From NCBI RefSeq assembly GCF_039543525.1, contig NZ_BAABJX010000025.1:1-21881 (forward strand): a DNA stretch of 21,881 nucleotides, in the 5' to 3' direction. This document shows, one piece after another, positions 1-7,655 of this stretch. This DNA is from Algivirga pacifica. GTDB taxonomy: Bacteria > Bacteroidota > Bacteroidia > Cytophagales > Flammeovirgaceae. The translations under genes and the position numbers were made by a program. Under the pieces are notes generated by a model. That model made no database searches. It saw nothing but the letters and a program-made list of their open reading frames with translations, and had not been told where the DNA came from. Numbering within the stretch: position 1 is the stretch's first letter; each line of letters begins with the position of its first letter.

Positions 1-134
1 GTTATCGGTTATCGGTTATCGGTTATCGGTTATCGGTTAAGAAAATTATTTTACCCCTAAACGATAAGCAATAATCGATAGACTTTTTTCAACATTTTTT
101 TTAAACGATAAGCGATAAACAATAACCGATAACC
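1..134. repeat. Heptad tandem repeat with inverted arm (GTTATCG type)
   Basis: Five perfect copies of GTTATCG open the window at 1-35. After an A/T-rich centre the reverse-complement words (ACGATAA, GCGATAA, ACAATAA, CCGATAA) run to about 134, with a further degenerate set at 59-79. The arms could pair as an imperfect hairpin. The element may begin left of the window, so its true length is unknown. It is the first of eight similarly built elements here. Confidence 0.85.
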
Positions 135-198
135 ATTGCATGGCGCCCGTAAACATTTTCCAACAAACACATTACACAACACACTGAAGAAATAAACC

Positions 199-990
199 AT
201 GATTTTAGATCGTTTTCGATTAGATGGAAAGAATGCCTTGATTACCGGAGGCACCCATGGCCTGGGTATGGCCATCGCCAAGGGGCTGGGAGAAGCTGGT
301 GCTACACTTATCATCAATGATGTATTTGAGGATAAACTACAAGCTGCTCTGGAAGAATATAAAACGGCAGGATTGGAAGCTTATGGCTACCACTTCGATG
401 TGACGGATGAAGACTCTGTCAAGGAAGCCTTGGAGCGTATTGATAAAGAGAGAGGAGGAGTGGATATCTTGGTCAACAATGCTGGAATTATTGACCGTAC
501 CCCAGCCCTAAACCTCAGCGTAGATACCTTCCGAAAAGTATTAGACATTGACTTGGTAGGCCCATTCGTTATGTCTAAATATGTAGGGGCACATATGAAA
601 GAAAAGGGAGGTGGAAAGATCATCAACATGTGTTCCATGATGAGTGAACTAGGCAGAAACAGTGTATCGGCCTATGCCGCTGCCAAGGGAGGTCTAAAGA
701 TGTTGACCCGTAACCTAGCGACGGAATGGGCCAAGTACAATATCAATGTCAATGGTATTGGCCCTGGTTACTTTGCGACCACGCAAACTGCCCCAATTCG
801 AGAAGAAGGACATCCTTTTAATGAGTTTATCCTCAACCGTACTCCTGCGGCTCGCTGGGGTGATCCGCAGGACTTGCAAGGTGCCGCTGTTTTCTTGGCT
901 TCTGCGGCCTCTGATTTTGTCAATGGGCATATTGTCTATGTGGATGGGGGTATTCTGGCCACCATTGGCAAGCCCCATGGGGAAGAATAA
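199..990 (+). CDS. SDR-family dehydrogenase, gluconate 5-dehydrogenase / DEH reductase type
   Basis: This 263-residue protein is a classical short-chain dehydrogenase, expected to be a cytosolic NAD(P)H-dependent ketose-acid reductase. The Rossmann glycine motif GGTHGLG is at residues 17-23, NNAG at 93-96, and the catalytic Ser146, Tyr159 and Lys163 (YAAAK) are in place. The usual tetrad asparagine position appears to be Asp118 in the DIDL stretch. The segments CSMMSELGR, GIGPGYFAT and FVNGHIVYVDGG strongly recall gluconate 5-dehydrogenases. In alginate-degrading Bacteroidota, close relatives reduce 4-deoxy-L-erythro-5-hexoseulose uronate (DEH) to KDG. The transporter gene 44 bp downstream supports a uronate or sugar-acid role. 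The start was chosen because it directly precedes the fold and follows an A-rich leader. The exact substrate is inference. Confidence 0.88.
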   Translation: MILDRFRLDGKNALITGGTHGLGMAIAKGLGEAGATLIINDVFEDKLQAALEEYKTAGLEAYGYHFDVTDEDSVKEALERIDKERGGVDILVNNAGIIDRTPALNLSVDTFRKVLDIDLVGPFVMSKYVGAHMKEKGGGKIINMCSMMSELGRNSVSAYAAAKGGLKMLTRNLATEWAKYNINVNGIGPGYFATTQTAPIREEGHPFNEFILNRTPAARWGDPQDLQGAAVFLASAASDFVNGHIVYVDGGILATIGKPHGEE

Positions 991-1034
991 ATATGATATC
1001 TTTTACGCTACCTTAACTGAACACACTACTTACT

Positions 1035-2363
1035 ATGGATACGACTAACCTCAAGGAGACGGCTACTGTTGCCTCTCCATCCCCTACCCCCAACAAGGAA
1101 AAGAAAAGTAATTATCGCTACCGTATTCTAGCCTTGCTTTTTACAGCGACGACCATCAACTATATGGATCGAAGCATCATGGGGGTATTGGCACCTACGC
1201 TAGAACAATTGTTCCAATGGAGCAAGACCGATTATGCCACTATCAACATTGCCTTTAAAATGGCGTATGCCATCGGCATGCTTTCCATGGGCGGTGTTAT
1301 TGATAAATTTGGCACTCGTATTGGGTATATTGTCGCCATCGCCACCTGGAGTGTTTTTGGCATGGCGCATGCCTTACTTAAACCTGCTTTTGGGTTAATA
1401 GCTTTCATTATTGCTCGTTTTGGACTAGGCTTTGGAGAGGCGGGTAACTTTCCCGCAGCCATTAAGTCTGTGGCTGAATGGTTTCCTAAGAAAGATCGTG
1501 CTTTCGCTACGGGGATCTTTAACTCTGGATCAAATGTAGGAGCGATCCTTGCCCCTATTGCTGTAGGATTAATTGTCTCAGAAGATGGCACCAACTGGCA
1601 GTACTCTTTCCTAGTAACAGGAGTATTCAGTGCGCTTTGGGTCTTTCTGTGGTTTACCATGTATCGTAAACCCGAAAAACACCCCGCTGTGAATCAGGCT
1701 GAGCTGGAATATATTGAAGAAGGAGAAGAAAGAGAGCACGCGTCCCTTTCATGGTCAAAAGTGGCAAGGCTAAAGGAAACCTGGGCCTTTGCTATTGGCA
1801 AAATGACCGACGGGGTATGGTTTTTCTTTATGTTCTGGAGTGGAATGTTCTTCAAGGATACCTTTGGTGTAAGCATCAAGGAACTAGGCGTTGCTTTAGT
1901 CATTGTCTATGTGTTTGCCGACTTGGGAAGTATAGGAGGAGGATATCTGTCTAAGTTCTTTATAGGCAAAGGATGGACCTTGAATAAAGCTCGAAAGATC
2001 TCTTTACTGATCTGTGCCCTATGTATTGTACCAGTAGTCTTTGCAACACTTACCGACAACCAGTGGATTGCTGCAACCTTGATTGCCTTGGCTTCAGGAG
2101 GGCATCAGGCTTGGTCCGCTAACTTATTTACCCTGGCCTCTGATATTATGCCTAAAAAAGCGATTGCTTCTGTTGTGGGGATTGGCGGAATGATTGGTGC
2201 CGTTACAGGGATGAGTATTGATTTCTTACTAGGCCATTACCTGGATTCTTTCGGGCAGGGAGCTTACTTCTGGATGTTCTTGGTCGCAGGAGTCTCTTAC
2301 CTGATTATCCTGACTATTGTTCACCTGATTGTTCCTACACTGACACCAGTGAAGATCAAGTAA
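1035..2363 (+). CDS. MFS transporter, ACS family, hexuronate-transporter-like
   Basis: This 442-residue inner-membrane protein has about twelve hydrophobic segments, as expected for the major facilitator superfamily. After a polar N-terminal tail of about 28 residues comes NYMDR (42-46), typical of the anion:cation symporter family that includes hexuronate (ExuT) and galactonate transporters. The MFS motif-A-like loop GGVIDKFGTR is at 86-95, and ARFGLGFGEAGNFPAA lies near 127-142. The likely role is proton-coupled import of hexuronates or unsaturated uronate monomers. The gene follows the SDR with a 44-bp gap and probably shares its transcript. In marine Bacteroidota this pair often sits in alginate-use clusters, but no lyase is visible in the window. 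The substrate cannot be read from the sequence. Confidence 0.87.
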   Translation: MDTTNLKETATVASPSPTPNKEKKSNYRYRILALLFTATTINYMDRSIMGVLAPTLEQLFQWSKTDYATINIAFKMAYAIGMLSMGGVIDKFGTRIGYIVAIATWSVFGMAHALLKPAFGLIAFIIARFGLGFGEAGNFPAAIKSVAEWFPKKDRAFATGIFNSGSNVGAILAPIAVGLIVSEDGTNWQYSFLVTGVFSALWVFLWFTMYRKPEKHPAVNQAELEYIEEGEEREHASLSWSKVARLKETWAFAIGKMTDGVWFFFMFWSGMFFKDTFGVSIKELGVALVIVYVFADLGSIGGGYLSKFFIGKGWTLNKARKISLLICALCIVPVVFATLTDNQWIAATLIALASGGHQAWSANLFTLASDIMPKKAIASVVGIGGMIGAVTGMSIDFLLGHYLDSFGQGAYFWMFLVAGVSYLIILTIVHLIVPTLTPVKIK

Positions 2364-2397
2364 AAAAGAAAGGGCGACCACAAGGGTCGCCCTTTCT
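2362..2397. terminator. Shared hairpin terminator between convergent genes
   Basis: A perfect 12-bp stem (GAAAGGGCGACC at 2368-2379 with 2385-2396) has a 5-nt loop. Read on the minus strand it is followed by six T, a good intrinsic terminator for the 98-residue gene. On the plus strand the T tract is weak, but the hairpin lies directly after the transporter stop codon and may serve both genes. Confidence 0.85.
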
Positions 2398-2406
2398 TCA
2401 AAAATA

Positions 2407-2703
2407 CTACTTCTGCTTCTCTATCAACTGTATCGTACGATCCAAGTGAATCGCTTGCTCCCGCATATACGTAAAAAACTCTCTCCAATCTTCTTGAATC
2501 AAGGTAGTGCTTCTGACTTTTAGCTGCCTTAATTCATTCATAAACTCATAGTAAGTAAGTTTCCACCAACATTTCAACCTTTCGGGAAAAGCCGTCAATT
2601 GGTAATCACGCCTTAGCGCCTGGTACAGTTGTGAGGTCAAACGTTCTTTTTGCTTCAAGAGTGTCTTGTAAAAAGACTCTTCATGCGAAAATTTTGGCTT
2701 CAT
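2407..2703 (-). CDS. Hypothetical small protein, 98 aa
   Basis: I do not recognise this protein. It is 98 residues, charged and apparently all-helical, with no signal peptide or membrane segment, so it is probably cytosolic. It is rich in Lys, Arg, Glu and Gln and has aromatic clusters (CWWKLTYYEF near 45-54, DWREFFTYM near 72-80). This could form a small helical bundle, perhaps an adaptor or nucleic-acid-binding protein, but that is a guess. It is convergent with the transporter gene and shares the hairpin just beyond its stop codon. The start ATG at 2703 is the first residue of the only long open frame on this strand. The good terminator and protein-like composition favour a real gene. Confidence 0.65.
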   Translation of the reverse strand: MKPKFSHEESFYKTLLKQKERLTSQLYQALRRDYQLTAFPERLKCWWKLTYYEFMNELRQLKVRSTTLIQEDWREFFTYMREQAIHLDRTIQLIEKQK

Positions 2704-2813
2704 AGATGGGAATAAGCAAATATGTGGTAGTTAATTTATTGGTGTCTATGTAAGATAATGTAAAAAAATCTGGAAAATTGAGCAACTGCGTAAAATAACA
2801 TTAACAAAGGAAA

Positions 2814-2937
2814 GGCAGTTATCAGTGAACAATGAACAGTGATCAGTGATCACTGATCAGTGATGAATTTACTTGAGAATAAATTTAAAATTCATAATTC
2901 ATAACTCCTCACTGATAACTATTCACTGTTCACTGCC
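2814..2937. repeat. Heptad repeat hairpin (CAGTGAA/CAGTGAT type) upstream of groES
   Basis: The left arm reads in 7-bp words (TTATCAG, TGAACAA, TGAACAG, TGATCAG, TGATCAC, TGATCAG, TGATGAA). The right arm is also in 7-bp words (AATTCAT twice, AACTCCT, CACTGAT, AACTATT, CACTGTT, CACTGCC). The right arm is an imperfect reverse complement of the left around an A/T-rich centre. It fills part of the 427-bp gap between the orphan gene and groES. Confidence 0.85.
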
Positions 2938-2941
2938 TTTT

Positions 2942-3008
2942 TGTCACCCCTCCCCGACGCTGTCAGTATACTAACTCAATTTGTCAGGTTTCAACAGCAA
3001 ATTTGACA
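2942..3008 (+). promoter_or_regulatory. Evenly spaced TGTCA/TGACA motifs upstream of groES (candidate heat-shock control region)
   Basis: TGTCA occurs at 2942-2946, 2961-2965 and 2982-2986, and its complement TGACA at 3004-3008. The spacings are 19, 21 and 22 bp, close to two helical turns, and the last two form an inverted pair. The region ends about 120 bp before the groES start. No CIRCE element is visible. Regulation by a repressor or alternative sigma factor through these motifs is inference. Confidence 0.4.
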
Positions 3009-3130
3009 GCCGTTCTTCTTAAAATACCTCAAAATCCTCCCAATTTTCATAATGGCACGAGAAGTGATAAGTCCTTATGCGAAATACTATAATTTCGAGT
3101 TCAAAAAACGTTTAAACATTATTTATCAAT

Positions 3131-3409
3131 ATGTCAACAGTAAACATCAAACCACTTGCTGACAGAGTGCTGGTGGAGCCAGCAGCTGCAGAAACTACTA
3201 CTGCCTCAGGCATCATCATTCCAGATAATGCAAAGGAAAAACCTCAGAGAGGAACCATCGTAGCGGTAGGACCAGGTACAAAGGATGAGCCTCTTACAGT
3301 AAAAGTTGGTGATACTGTATTGTATGGCAAATACTCAGGTACAGAGCTAGCGCACGAAGGGAAAGATTACCTGATTATGAGAGAGGCGGATATCTACGCA
3401 ATCATCTAA
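3131..3409 (+). CDS. groES: Co-chaperonin GroES
   Basis: The 92-residue protein has normal full length for GroES, the heptameric lid of the GroEL folding chamber in the cytosol. The hallmark N-terminal strand (IKPLADRVLVEP, residues 6-17) is followed by the mobile loop that contacts GroEL (TTTASGIIIPDNAKEKPQRG, about 22-41). The barrel strands GTIVAVGPGT, VGDTVLYGKYSG and YLIMREADIYAII follow. It is first in an operon with groEL, 124 bp upstream of it. The start is preceded by an A/T-rich leader without a Shine-Dalgarno sequence. The repeated TGTCA motifs upstream are candidates for stress control. Confidence 0.98.
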   Translation: MSTVNIKPLADRVLVEPAAAETTTASGIIIPDNAKEKPQRGTIVAVGPGTKDEPLTVKVGDTVLYGKYSGTELAHEGKDYLIMREADIYAII

Positions 3410-3533
3410 TCAAAGGTACCAAACCAAATGATACCAGATCGCTTCAAGCATACTGGAATCTACTCAGGAGGACTTCTTAGCCTCCGAAAAAATAGTTTAA
3501 AAATAGACATTTCATTCAAAACGAAATATAAAT

Positions 3534-5168
3534 ATGGCAAAGGAATTATTCTTTGACGTTAAGGCTAGAGAAGGCCTTAAAGCAGGTGTTGACAAATTGG
3601 CTAACGCTGTAAAGGTTACTTTGGGACCTAAAGGTAGAAACGTAATCCTTGACAAATCTTTCGGAGCTCCTCACGTTACTAAAGACGGGGTTTCTGTAGC
3701 TAAAGAAATCGAACTATCTGAGCCTATCGAAAACATGGGTGCTCAGTTGGTAAAAGAAGTTGCTTCCAAGACTGCTGATATGGCAGGTGACGGTACCACT
3801 ACTGCAACGGTATTGGCGCAAGCAATCTTCACACAAGGTATCAAGTACATCGCTGCCGGTGCAAACGCAATGGACGTGAAGCGTGGTATCGATAAAGCGG
3901 TCGCTTCATTGGTAGCTGCCCTTCAAGGTAACTCTAAAGCGATCAACAACAACAAAGAGATCGAGCAAGTAGCTACTATCTCTGCAAACAACGACTCTGA
4001 GATCGGTACAATGATCGCAGAAGCGATGGAAAAAGTTGGTAAGGACGGTGTGATCACTGTTGAGGAAGCAAAAGGAACAGAAACTGAAGTGAAAACTGTA
4101 GAAGGTATGCAGTTTGACAGAGGTTACCTTTCTCCTTACTTCGTAACCAACACAGAAAAGATGCAAGCGGAGATGGAGTCTCCATTCATCTTGATCTACG
4201 AGAAGAAGGTTTCTACGATGAAAGAACTTCTTCCTGTATTGGAGGCAGTTGCACAAACTGGTAAGCCTCTAGTAATCATCGCTGAGGATGTAGACTCTGA
4301 AGCATTGGCTACATTGGTAGTAAACAGAATCAGAGGTGCGCTGAAAGTAGCAGCGGTTAAAGCTCCTGGTTTCGGTGACAGAAGAAAAGCTATGCTTCAG
4401 GACATCGCTGTCCTAACAGGTGGTGTAGTAATCTCTGAAGAGACTGGTATGAAGCTAGAGGATGCTACGATCGATATGCTAGGTACTGCAGAGAAAGTGA
4501 TTATCGACAAAGATAACACGACTGTAGTAAACGGCGCTGGTAGCTCTGATGCTGTTGCATCTCGTGTAGCAGAAATCAAGGTTCAGATCGAGAACACTAC
4601 TTCTGACTACGACAAAGAGAAACTTCAGGAGCGTTTGGCTAAACTAGCTGGCGGTGTGGCGATCATCTATATCGGTGCAGCGACTGAGGTTGAAATGAAA
4701 GAAAAGAAAGACCGTGTAGACGATGCATTGGCAGCCACTAGAGCGGCGGTTGAAGAAGGTATCGTTGTCGGTGGTGGTGTTGCCTTGCTAAGAGCTTCTT
4801 CTGCACTGGAAGGACTTGCAGCTGACAATGACGACCAAAACCACGGTATCGAGATCGTTCGTCAAGCGATTCAGGCTCCTTTGAGATCTATCCTTGAGAA
4901 CGCTGGTCTTGAGCCTTCAGTAATCGTTCACAACGTATTGGCAAAAGACGGAAACTATGGTTACAACGCTCGTATCGATGAGTACCAGGATCTAGTAGAA
5001 AATGGTGTAATCGATCCAACGAAAGTAACGCGTTTGGCACTAGAGAACGCTGCGTCTATCGCCTCTCTTCTATTGACTACAGAGTGTGTAGTTTCTACAG
5101 AGAAAGAAGAAGGTGGTGCTGCTCCTGCAATGCCTCCAATGGGTGGTGGAATGCCAGGCATGATGTAA
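3534..5168 (+). CDS. groEL: Chaperonin GroEL (Hsp60)
   Basis: The 544-residue protein is full-length GroEL, the ATP-driven tetradecameric folding chamber in the cytosol. The ATP-site motif GDGTTT is at residues 85-90. The hydrolysis aspartate of the DDALAATRAA segment is Asp397, matching the family position within one residue. The tail is the usual Gly/Met-rich type (PPMGGGMPGMM). It follows groES after 124 bp. That gap contains a small GGAGG/CCTCC hairpin (3467-3485), which could modulate read-through but is weak. Codon use is strongly biased to codons such as GGT, GTA and ATC, as expected for a highly expressed gene. A strong intrinsic terminator lies 35 bp past the stop codon. Confidence 0.99.
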   Translation: MAKELFFDVKAREGLKAGVDKLANAVKVTLGPKGRNVILDKSFGAPHVTKDGVSVAKEIELSEPIENMGAQLVKEVASKTADMAGDGTTTATVLAQAIFTQGIKYIAAGANAMDVKRGIDKAVASLVAALQGNSKAINNNKEIEQVATISANNDSEIGTMIAEAMEKVGKDGVITVEEAKGTETEVKTVEGMQFDRGYLSPYFVTNTEKMQAEMESPFILIYEKKVSTMKELLPVLEAVAQTGKPLVIIAEDVDSEALATLVVNRIRGALKVAAVKAPGFGDRRKAMLQDIAVLTGGVVISEETGMKLEDATIDMLGTAEKVIIDKDNTTVVNGAGSSDAVASRVAEIKVQIENTTSDYDKEKLQERLAKLAGGVAIIYIGAATEVEMKEKKDRVDDALAATRAAVEEGIVVGGGVALLRASSALEGLAADNDDQNHGIEIVRQAIQAPLRSILENAGLEPSVIVHNVLAKDGNYGYNARIDEYQDLVENGVIDPTKVTRLALENAASIASLLLTTECVVSTEKEEGGAAPAMPPMGGGMPGMM

Positions 5169-5203
5169 GCAACTACTGCTTAGCAGACTACGCATATAAC
5201 TTG

Positions 5204-5237
5204 AAGGCCTACCTCTTTTTGGGGTAGGCTTTTTTTT
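5204..5237 (+). terminator. Intrinsic terminator of groESL
   Basis: The stem GCCTACC (5207-5213) pairs with GGTAGGC (5223-5229), extended by A-T and G-T pairs. It is followed by a run of eight T. It lies 35 bp after the groEL stop codon. Confidence 0.92.
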
Positions 5238-5298
5238 AGTTTGGAGGCCAATAACACTAATGGACTAAACACTAAGTTTTCTGATAGAAATAAAGGGA

Positions 5299-5391
5299 CT
5301 ACTTCCAAATGGATAAAGGAGGAAGGTATAGAAGTCTCTGGATAATAATCATTCTTCCTTCCTCCTTTATCCTTCAACTGTTTGAAAGTAG
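5299..5391. repeat. Long bipartite inverted repeat
   Basis: A perfect 16-bp inverted repeat (GGATAAAGGAGGAAGG at 5311-5326, complement at 5357-5372) has a 30-nt loop. A second, outer pair (CTACTTCCAAA at 5299-5309 with 5381-5391, one mismatch) lies 1 nt and 8 nt outside the inner arms. It is not a terminator, since no T tract follows. It occupies the 407-bp gap between groEL and the RDD gene; beyond it, up to about 5575, I see only A/T-rich DNA with a probable promoter. It could encode a structured RNA or be a mobile-element remnant. Confidence 0.75.
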
Positions 5392-5575
5392 CACTCAGTT
5401 ATAAGTTTACTTAGCAATCAATCCACTAGAACAGTGTCCGATAAATAAACTTGAAATTCACTAGGTTTAATTGGATAAATTATTTTATTTCGACCTAACC
5501 AAAAACTTTTTTGACGAACACATTTTTTCATGTGTCTTCTAATCAAATCATTCGTTCACTTTTTCTTATTCAGAG

Positions 5576-5932
5576 ATGAATAGCGTAACAAGAGGCCTAA
5601 ATTTCATTATCGACAACCTTATTTTTTTACTGATTGCCTTCAGTTTTTCATTCTTATTACAATCTACATTGGAGCAACATATTGTTCGCAACATACTGAT
5701 TGTCACTTACTACCTATACTATTTTCTTTTTGAGTGGTTATTGGGGAAAACACCGGCTAAATTCCTAACAAAGTCACAAGTAGTAAGCCTTCAGGGAGAG
5801 CAGAGTCCTTCTTTTGGACAGATCCTGATTCGAACGATTTCAAGAATGCTTCCTATTGATTTTATATCCTATTTCTTTTCAGGAAATGGCATTCATGACT
5901 ATATATCAAAAACAAGATTAGTGAAGTGTTGA
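5576..5932 (+). CDS. RDD-family inner-membrane protein
   Basis: The 118-residue protein fits the RDD family of small membrane proteins, whose functions are mostly unknown; some have been proposed to be transporters or stress-related. Family signatures visible are the Arg6/Asp13 region in the first helix, transmembrane segments at about 14-29 and 38-54, then LLGKTPAKF (55-63, the family's GqTpGK motif). The conserved Arg86 and Arg90 and the C-terminal HDYISKTRLV (107-116) complete the pattern. It is shorter than many members but has both ends of the domain. It stands alone, with a probable terminator 33 bp downstream. Function is unassigned. Confidence 0.82.
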   Translation: MNSVTRGLNFIIDNLIFLLIAFSFSFLLQSTLEQHIVRNILIVTYYLYYFLFEWLLGKTPAKFLTKSQVVSLQGEQSPSFGQILIRTISRMLPIDFISYFFSGNGIHDYISKTRLVKC

Positions 5933-5964
5933 TACTGAGATTTATCCCATCAAACAACATATCC

Positions 5965-6002
5965 TAATCATTCTTTATACTCTTTTTGAGTGATTATTTT
6001 TT
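5965..6002 (+). terminator. Probable terminator of the RDD gene
   Basis: The stem TAATCATTC (5965-5973) pairs with GAGTGATTA (5988-5996), with one G-T pair, followed by six T. A nested ACTC/GAGT hairpin could form instead. It is A/T-rich and therefore less certain; the lipoprotein gene starts only 28 bp later. Confidence 0.5.
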
Positions 6003-6030
6003 ATCCATTTTCTAAAAACTAATTTTCTAA

Positions 6031-6279
6031 ATGAAAAACGTTATCAAATTCGTTGCTATTGCGCTTGTAGCTGTTTCTGTTTCTAGCTGTGCTACTGTAT
6101 TTGGTGGTCCAATCACTGATTACCAAAGAACAAGACCTGCTGCAGGTGAGCCACAAAGAGAAATCCGCGTAGGTGCTTTGGTAGCCGACCTTCTACTGTT
6201 CTGGCCAGGTGCTGTAATTGACTTTGCTACTGGCGCAATCTACAAGCCACATCCTTCGGCTACAGCTGCCAATAAGTAG
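6031..6279 (+). CDS. Small lipoprotein, 82 aa
   Basis: This short secreted lipoprotein has a basic N-terminus (MKNVIKF), a hydrophobic core and a lipobox VSSC ending at Cys20, so it should be cleaved and lipidated and retained in an envelope membrane. The mature part is about 63 residues. It contains a Pro/Thr/Arg-rich stretch (DYQRTRPAAGEPQREIRV) and a hydrophobic segment (ALVADLLLFWPGAVIDFATGAIY) that resembles small YceK/YidQ-like lipoproteins of other bacteria. That similarity is faint and by eye only. Codon use resembles groEL, which suggests good expression. A clear terminator follows, so it is probably monocistronic. Function is unknown. Confidence 0.82.
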   Translation: MKNVIKFVAIALVAVSVSSCATVFGGPITDYQRTRPAAGEPQREIRVGALVADLLLFWPGAVIDFATGAIYKPHPSATAANK

Positions 6280-6305
6280 TCCTTTGGGAAAATAACCCTA
6301 TACAA

Positions 6306-6344
6306 TAAAGGAGATCAGGTATACCCCGATCTCCTTTATTTTTT
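6306..6344 (+). terminator. Intrinsic terminator of the small lipoprotein gene
   Basis: An 11-bp perfect stem (TAAAGGAGATC at 6306-6316 with 6328-6338) has an 11-nt loop and is followed by a T tract. It starts 27 bp after the lipoprotein stop codon. Confidence 0.92.
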
Positions 6345-6471
6345 CCCTTTATATACTTCAATTTTTTGCCCTGACTATCTTCCTGTAATATATTGCTTAC
6401 GCAAAAGAATGAACCAAGGTATTTCTATACCTCATCACATCCATTCACCTTATTAACCAAAATTACAGAAG

Positions 6472-7542
6472 ATGAATAAGCCTACCATTACCAAATCTCC
6501 CTGGAGCGAAGAAAATGTCTATCGTTATCACTTAGAAAATGAAAAAGGAACGAAAGTAACACTCACAAATTATGGGGCACATATCCTTGAAATCTTTACA
6601 GTAGATAAAGAAGAAGAACTTGCTGACATCACTTTAGGAGTGGATACTTTAGAAGAACTAAAAGGAGATCATCCATTTTTTGGTTCTACTGTGGGTCGTT
6701 TTGCCAACCGCATCGCCAACGGAAAATGTCAAATTGATGGAAAAGAATACTCCTTTGCCGTTAACAATGGTCCCAATCACCTACACGGCGGACCCGACGG
6801 CTTTCACCGACAAATCTGGGAAAGTGAAATCAGTGAGCACAATGGTTTACCTGCAGTCAAAATGACGCACTTAAGCCCTGATGGGCATGAAGGATACCCT
6901 GGTAATCTACAGGTTACCCTGTACTTCACCCTTTCCAACAGCAATCAACTGGCAATCTACTATCAGGCCACTACGGATAAAGAAACCGTCATCAACCTCA
7001 CCAACCACGCCTATTTCAATCTATCTGGGAAAGGGAATATCCTGCAGCATGAATTGATGATCAACGCTGATCACTATACACCTGTAGACAAAGATTGCAT
7101 TCCGACAGGAGAGCGAGCGGAAGTAATAGGTACGCCATTTGACTTTACCACCTCCAAAAAGATTGGTATGGACATTAAAGAGGAGCATCCTCAAATTATC
7201 ATTGGCAACGGTTATGATCACAATTTTGTCCTCAATAAAACCGACAAAACACTCTCTGCTGCCGCTGAGGTGACAGACCCTGCGTCGGGTAGGTTCTTGA
7301 AAGTTCAAACCACAGAGCTTGGCATGCAACTGTACACTGCCAACGGCTTGGGTGGCACCAAAGGGAAAGGAGATACTACCTACGAAGACTTCGGGGCTTT
7401 ATGCTTAGAAACACAAAACTTCCCAGATGCCCCAAATCAAGAAAACTTTCCTTCTGCCTTTCTAAAGCCAGGAGAAACCTATGAGCAAGTTACTATTTTT
7501 GAATTTGGAACGATCAAGGGTAAGAATGGCTTTTTCGTTTAA
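6472..7542 (+). CDS. galM: Aldose 1-epimerase (galactose mutarotase)
   Basis: The 356-residue protein has the length and motifs of GalM, which interconverts alpha and beta anomers of galactose and glucose. Visible motifs are GRFANRI (75-81), NHLHGG (102-107, substrate His105), NLTNHAYFNL (175-184, general-acid His179), GYDHNF (247-252) and LETQNFPDAPN (312-322, general-base Glu313). All expected catalytic residues are present. There is no clear signal peptide, so a cytosolic site is expected. No galactose-operon genes flank it; a heptad repeat separates it from the downstream ppx-like gene. The start ATG at 6472 follows the A-rich leader TTACAGAAG and gives the standard N-terminus. Confidence 0.95.
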   Translation: MNKPTITKSPWSEENVYRYHLENEKGTKVTLTNYGAHILEIFTVDKEEELADITLGVDTLEELKGDHPFFGSTVGRFANRIANGKCQIDGKEYSFAVNNGPNHLHGGPDGFHRQIWESEISEHNGLPAVKMTHLSPDGHEGYPGNLQVTLYFTLSNSNQLAIYYQATTDKETVINLTNHAYFNLSGKGNILQHELMINADHYTPVDKDCIPTGERAEVIGTPFDFTTSKKIGMDIKEEHPQIIIGNGYDHNFVLNKTDKTLSAAAEVTDPASGRFLKVQTTELGMQLYTANGLGGTKGKGDTTYEDFGALCLETQNFPDAPNQENFPSAFLKPGETYEQVTIFEFGTIKGKNGFFV

Positions 7543-7545
7543 ATC

Positions 7546-7627
7546 AAGTAAAAGGTATCAGGTCAAAGGTATGGTATGTTAATGACATTTTACTTTTTAC
7601 CTATTACTTTTTACCTTTTACCTTTTT
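7546..7627. repeat. Heptad repeat element (TTTTACC type)
   Basis: From about 7578 the sequence reads in 7-bp words (TTTTACT, TTTTACC, TATTACT, TTTTACC, TTTTACC). The left half carries the complementary words (AAGTAAA, AGGTATC, AGGTCAA, AGGTATG). It is a degenerate inverted pair that starts 4 bp after the galM stop codon. Confidence 0.7.
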
Positions 7628-7655
7628 AGACACTACTAACTAAACTACACAACAC

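Noticed and set aside
1..39. GGTTATC-type repeats as a telomere-like end
   Set aside because: Only five copies, with an inverted counterpart 60-100 bp away and the same layout as seven other internal elements; nothing else suggests a chromosome end.
715..978. Minus-strand open frame within the SDR gene
   Set aside because: Shadow of a strongly supported plus-strand gene with no recognisable protein features; the many similar frames inside groEL, nrfA and the transporter were dropped for the same reason.
2938..3130. CIRCE (HrcA) operator before groES
   Set aside because: No TTAGCACTC-N9-GAGTGCTAA or close variant was found; only the TGTCA series is present.
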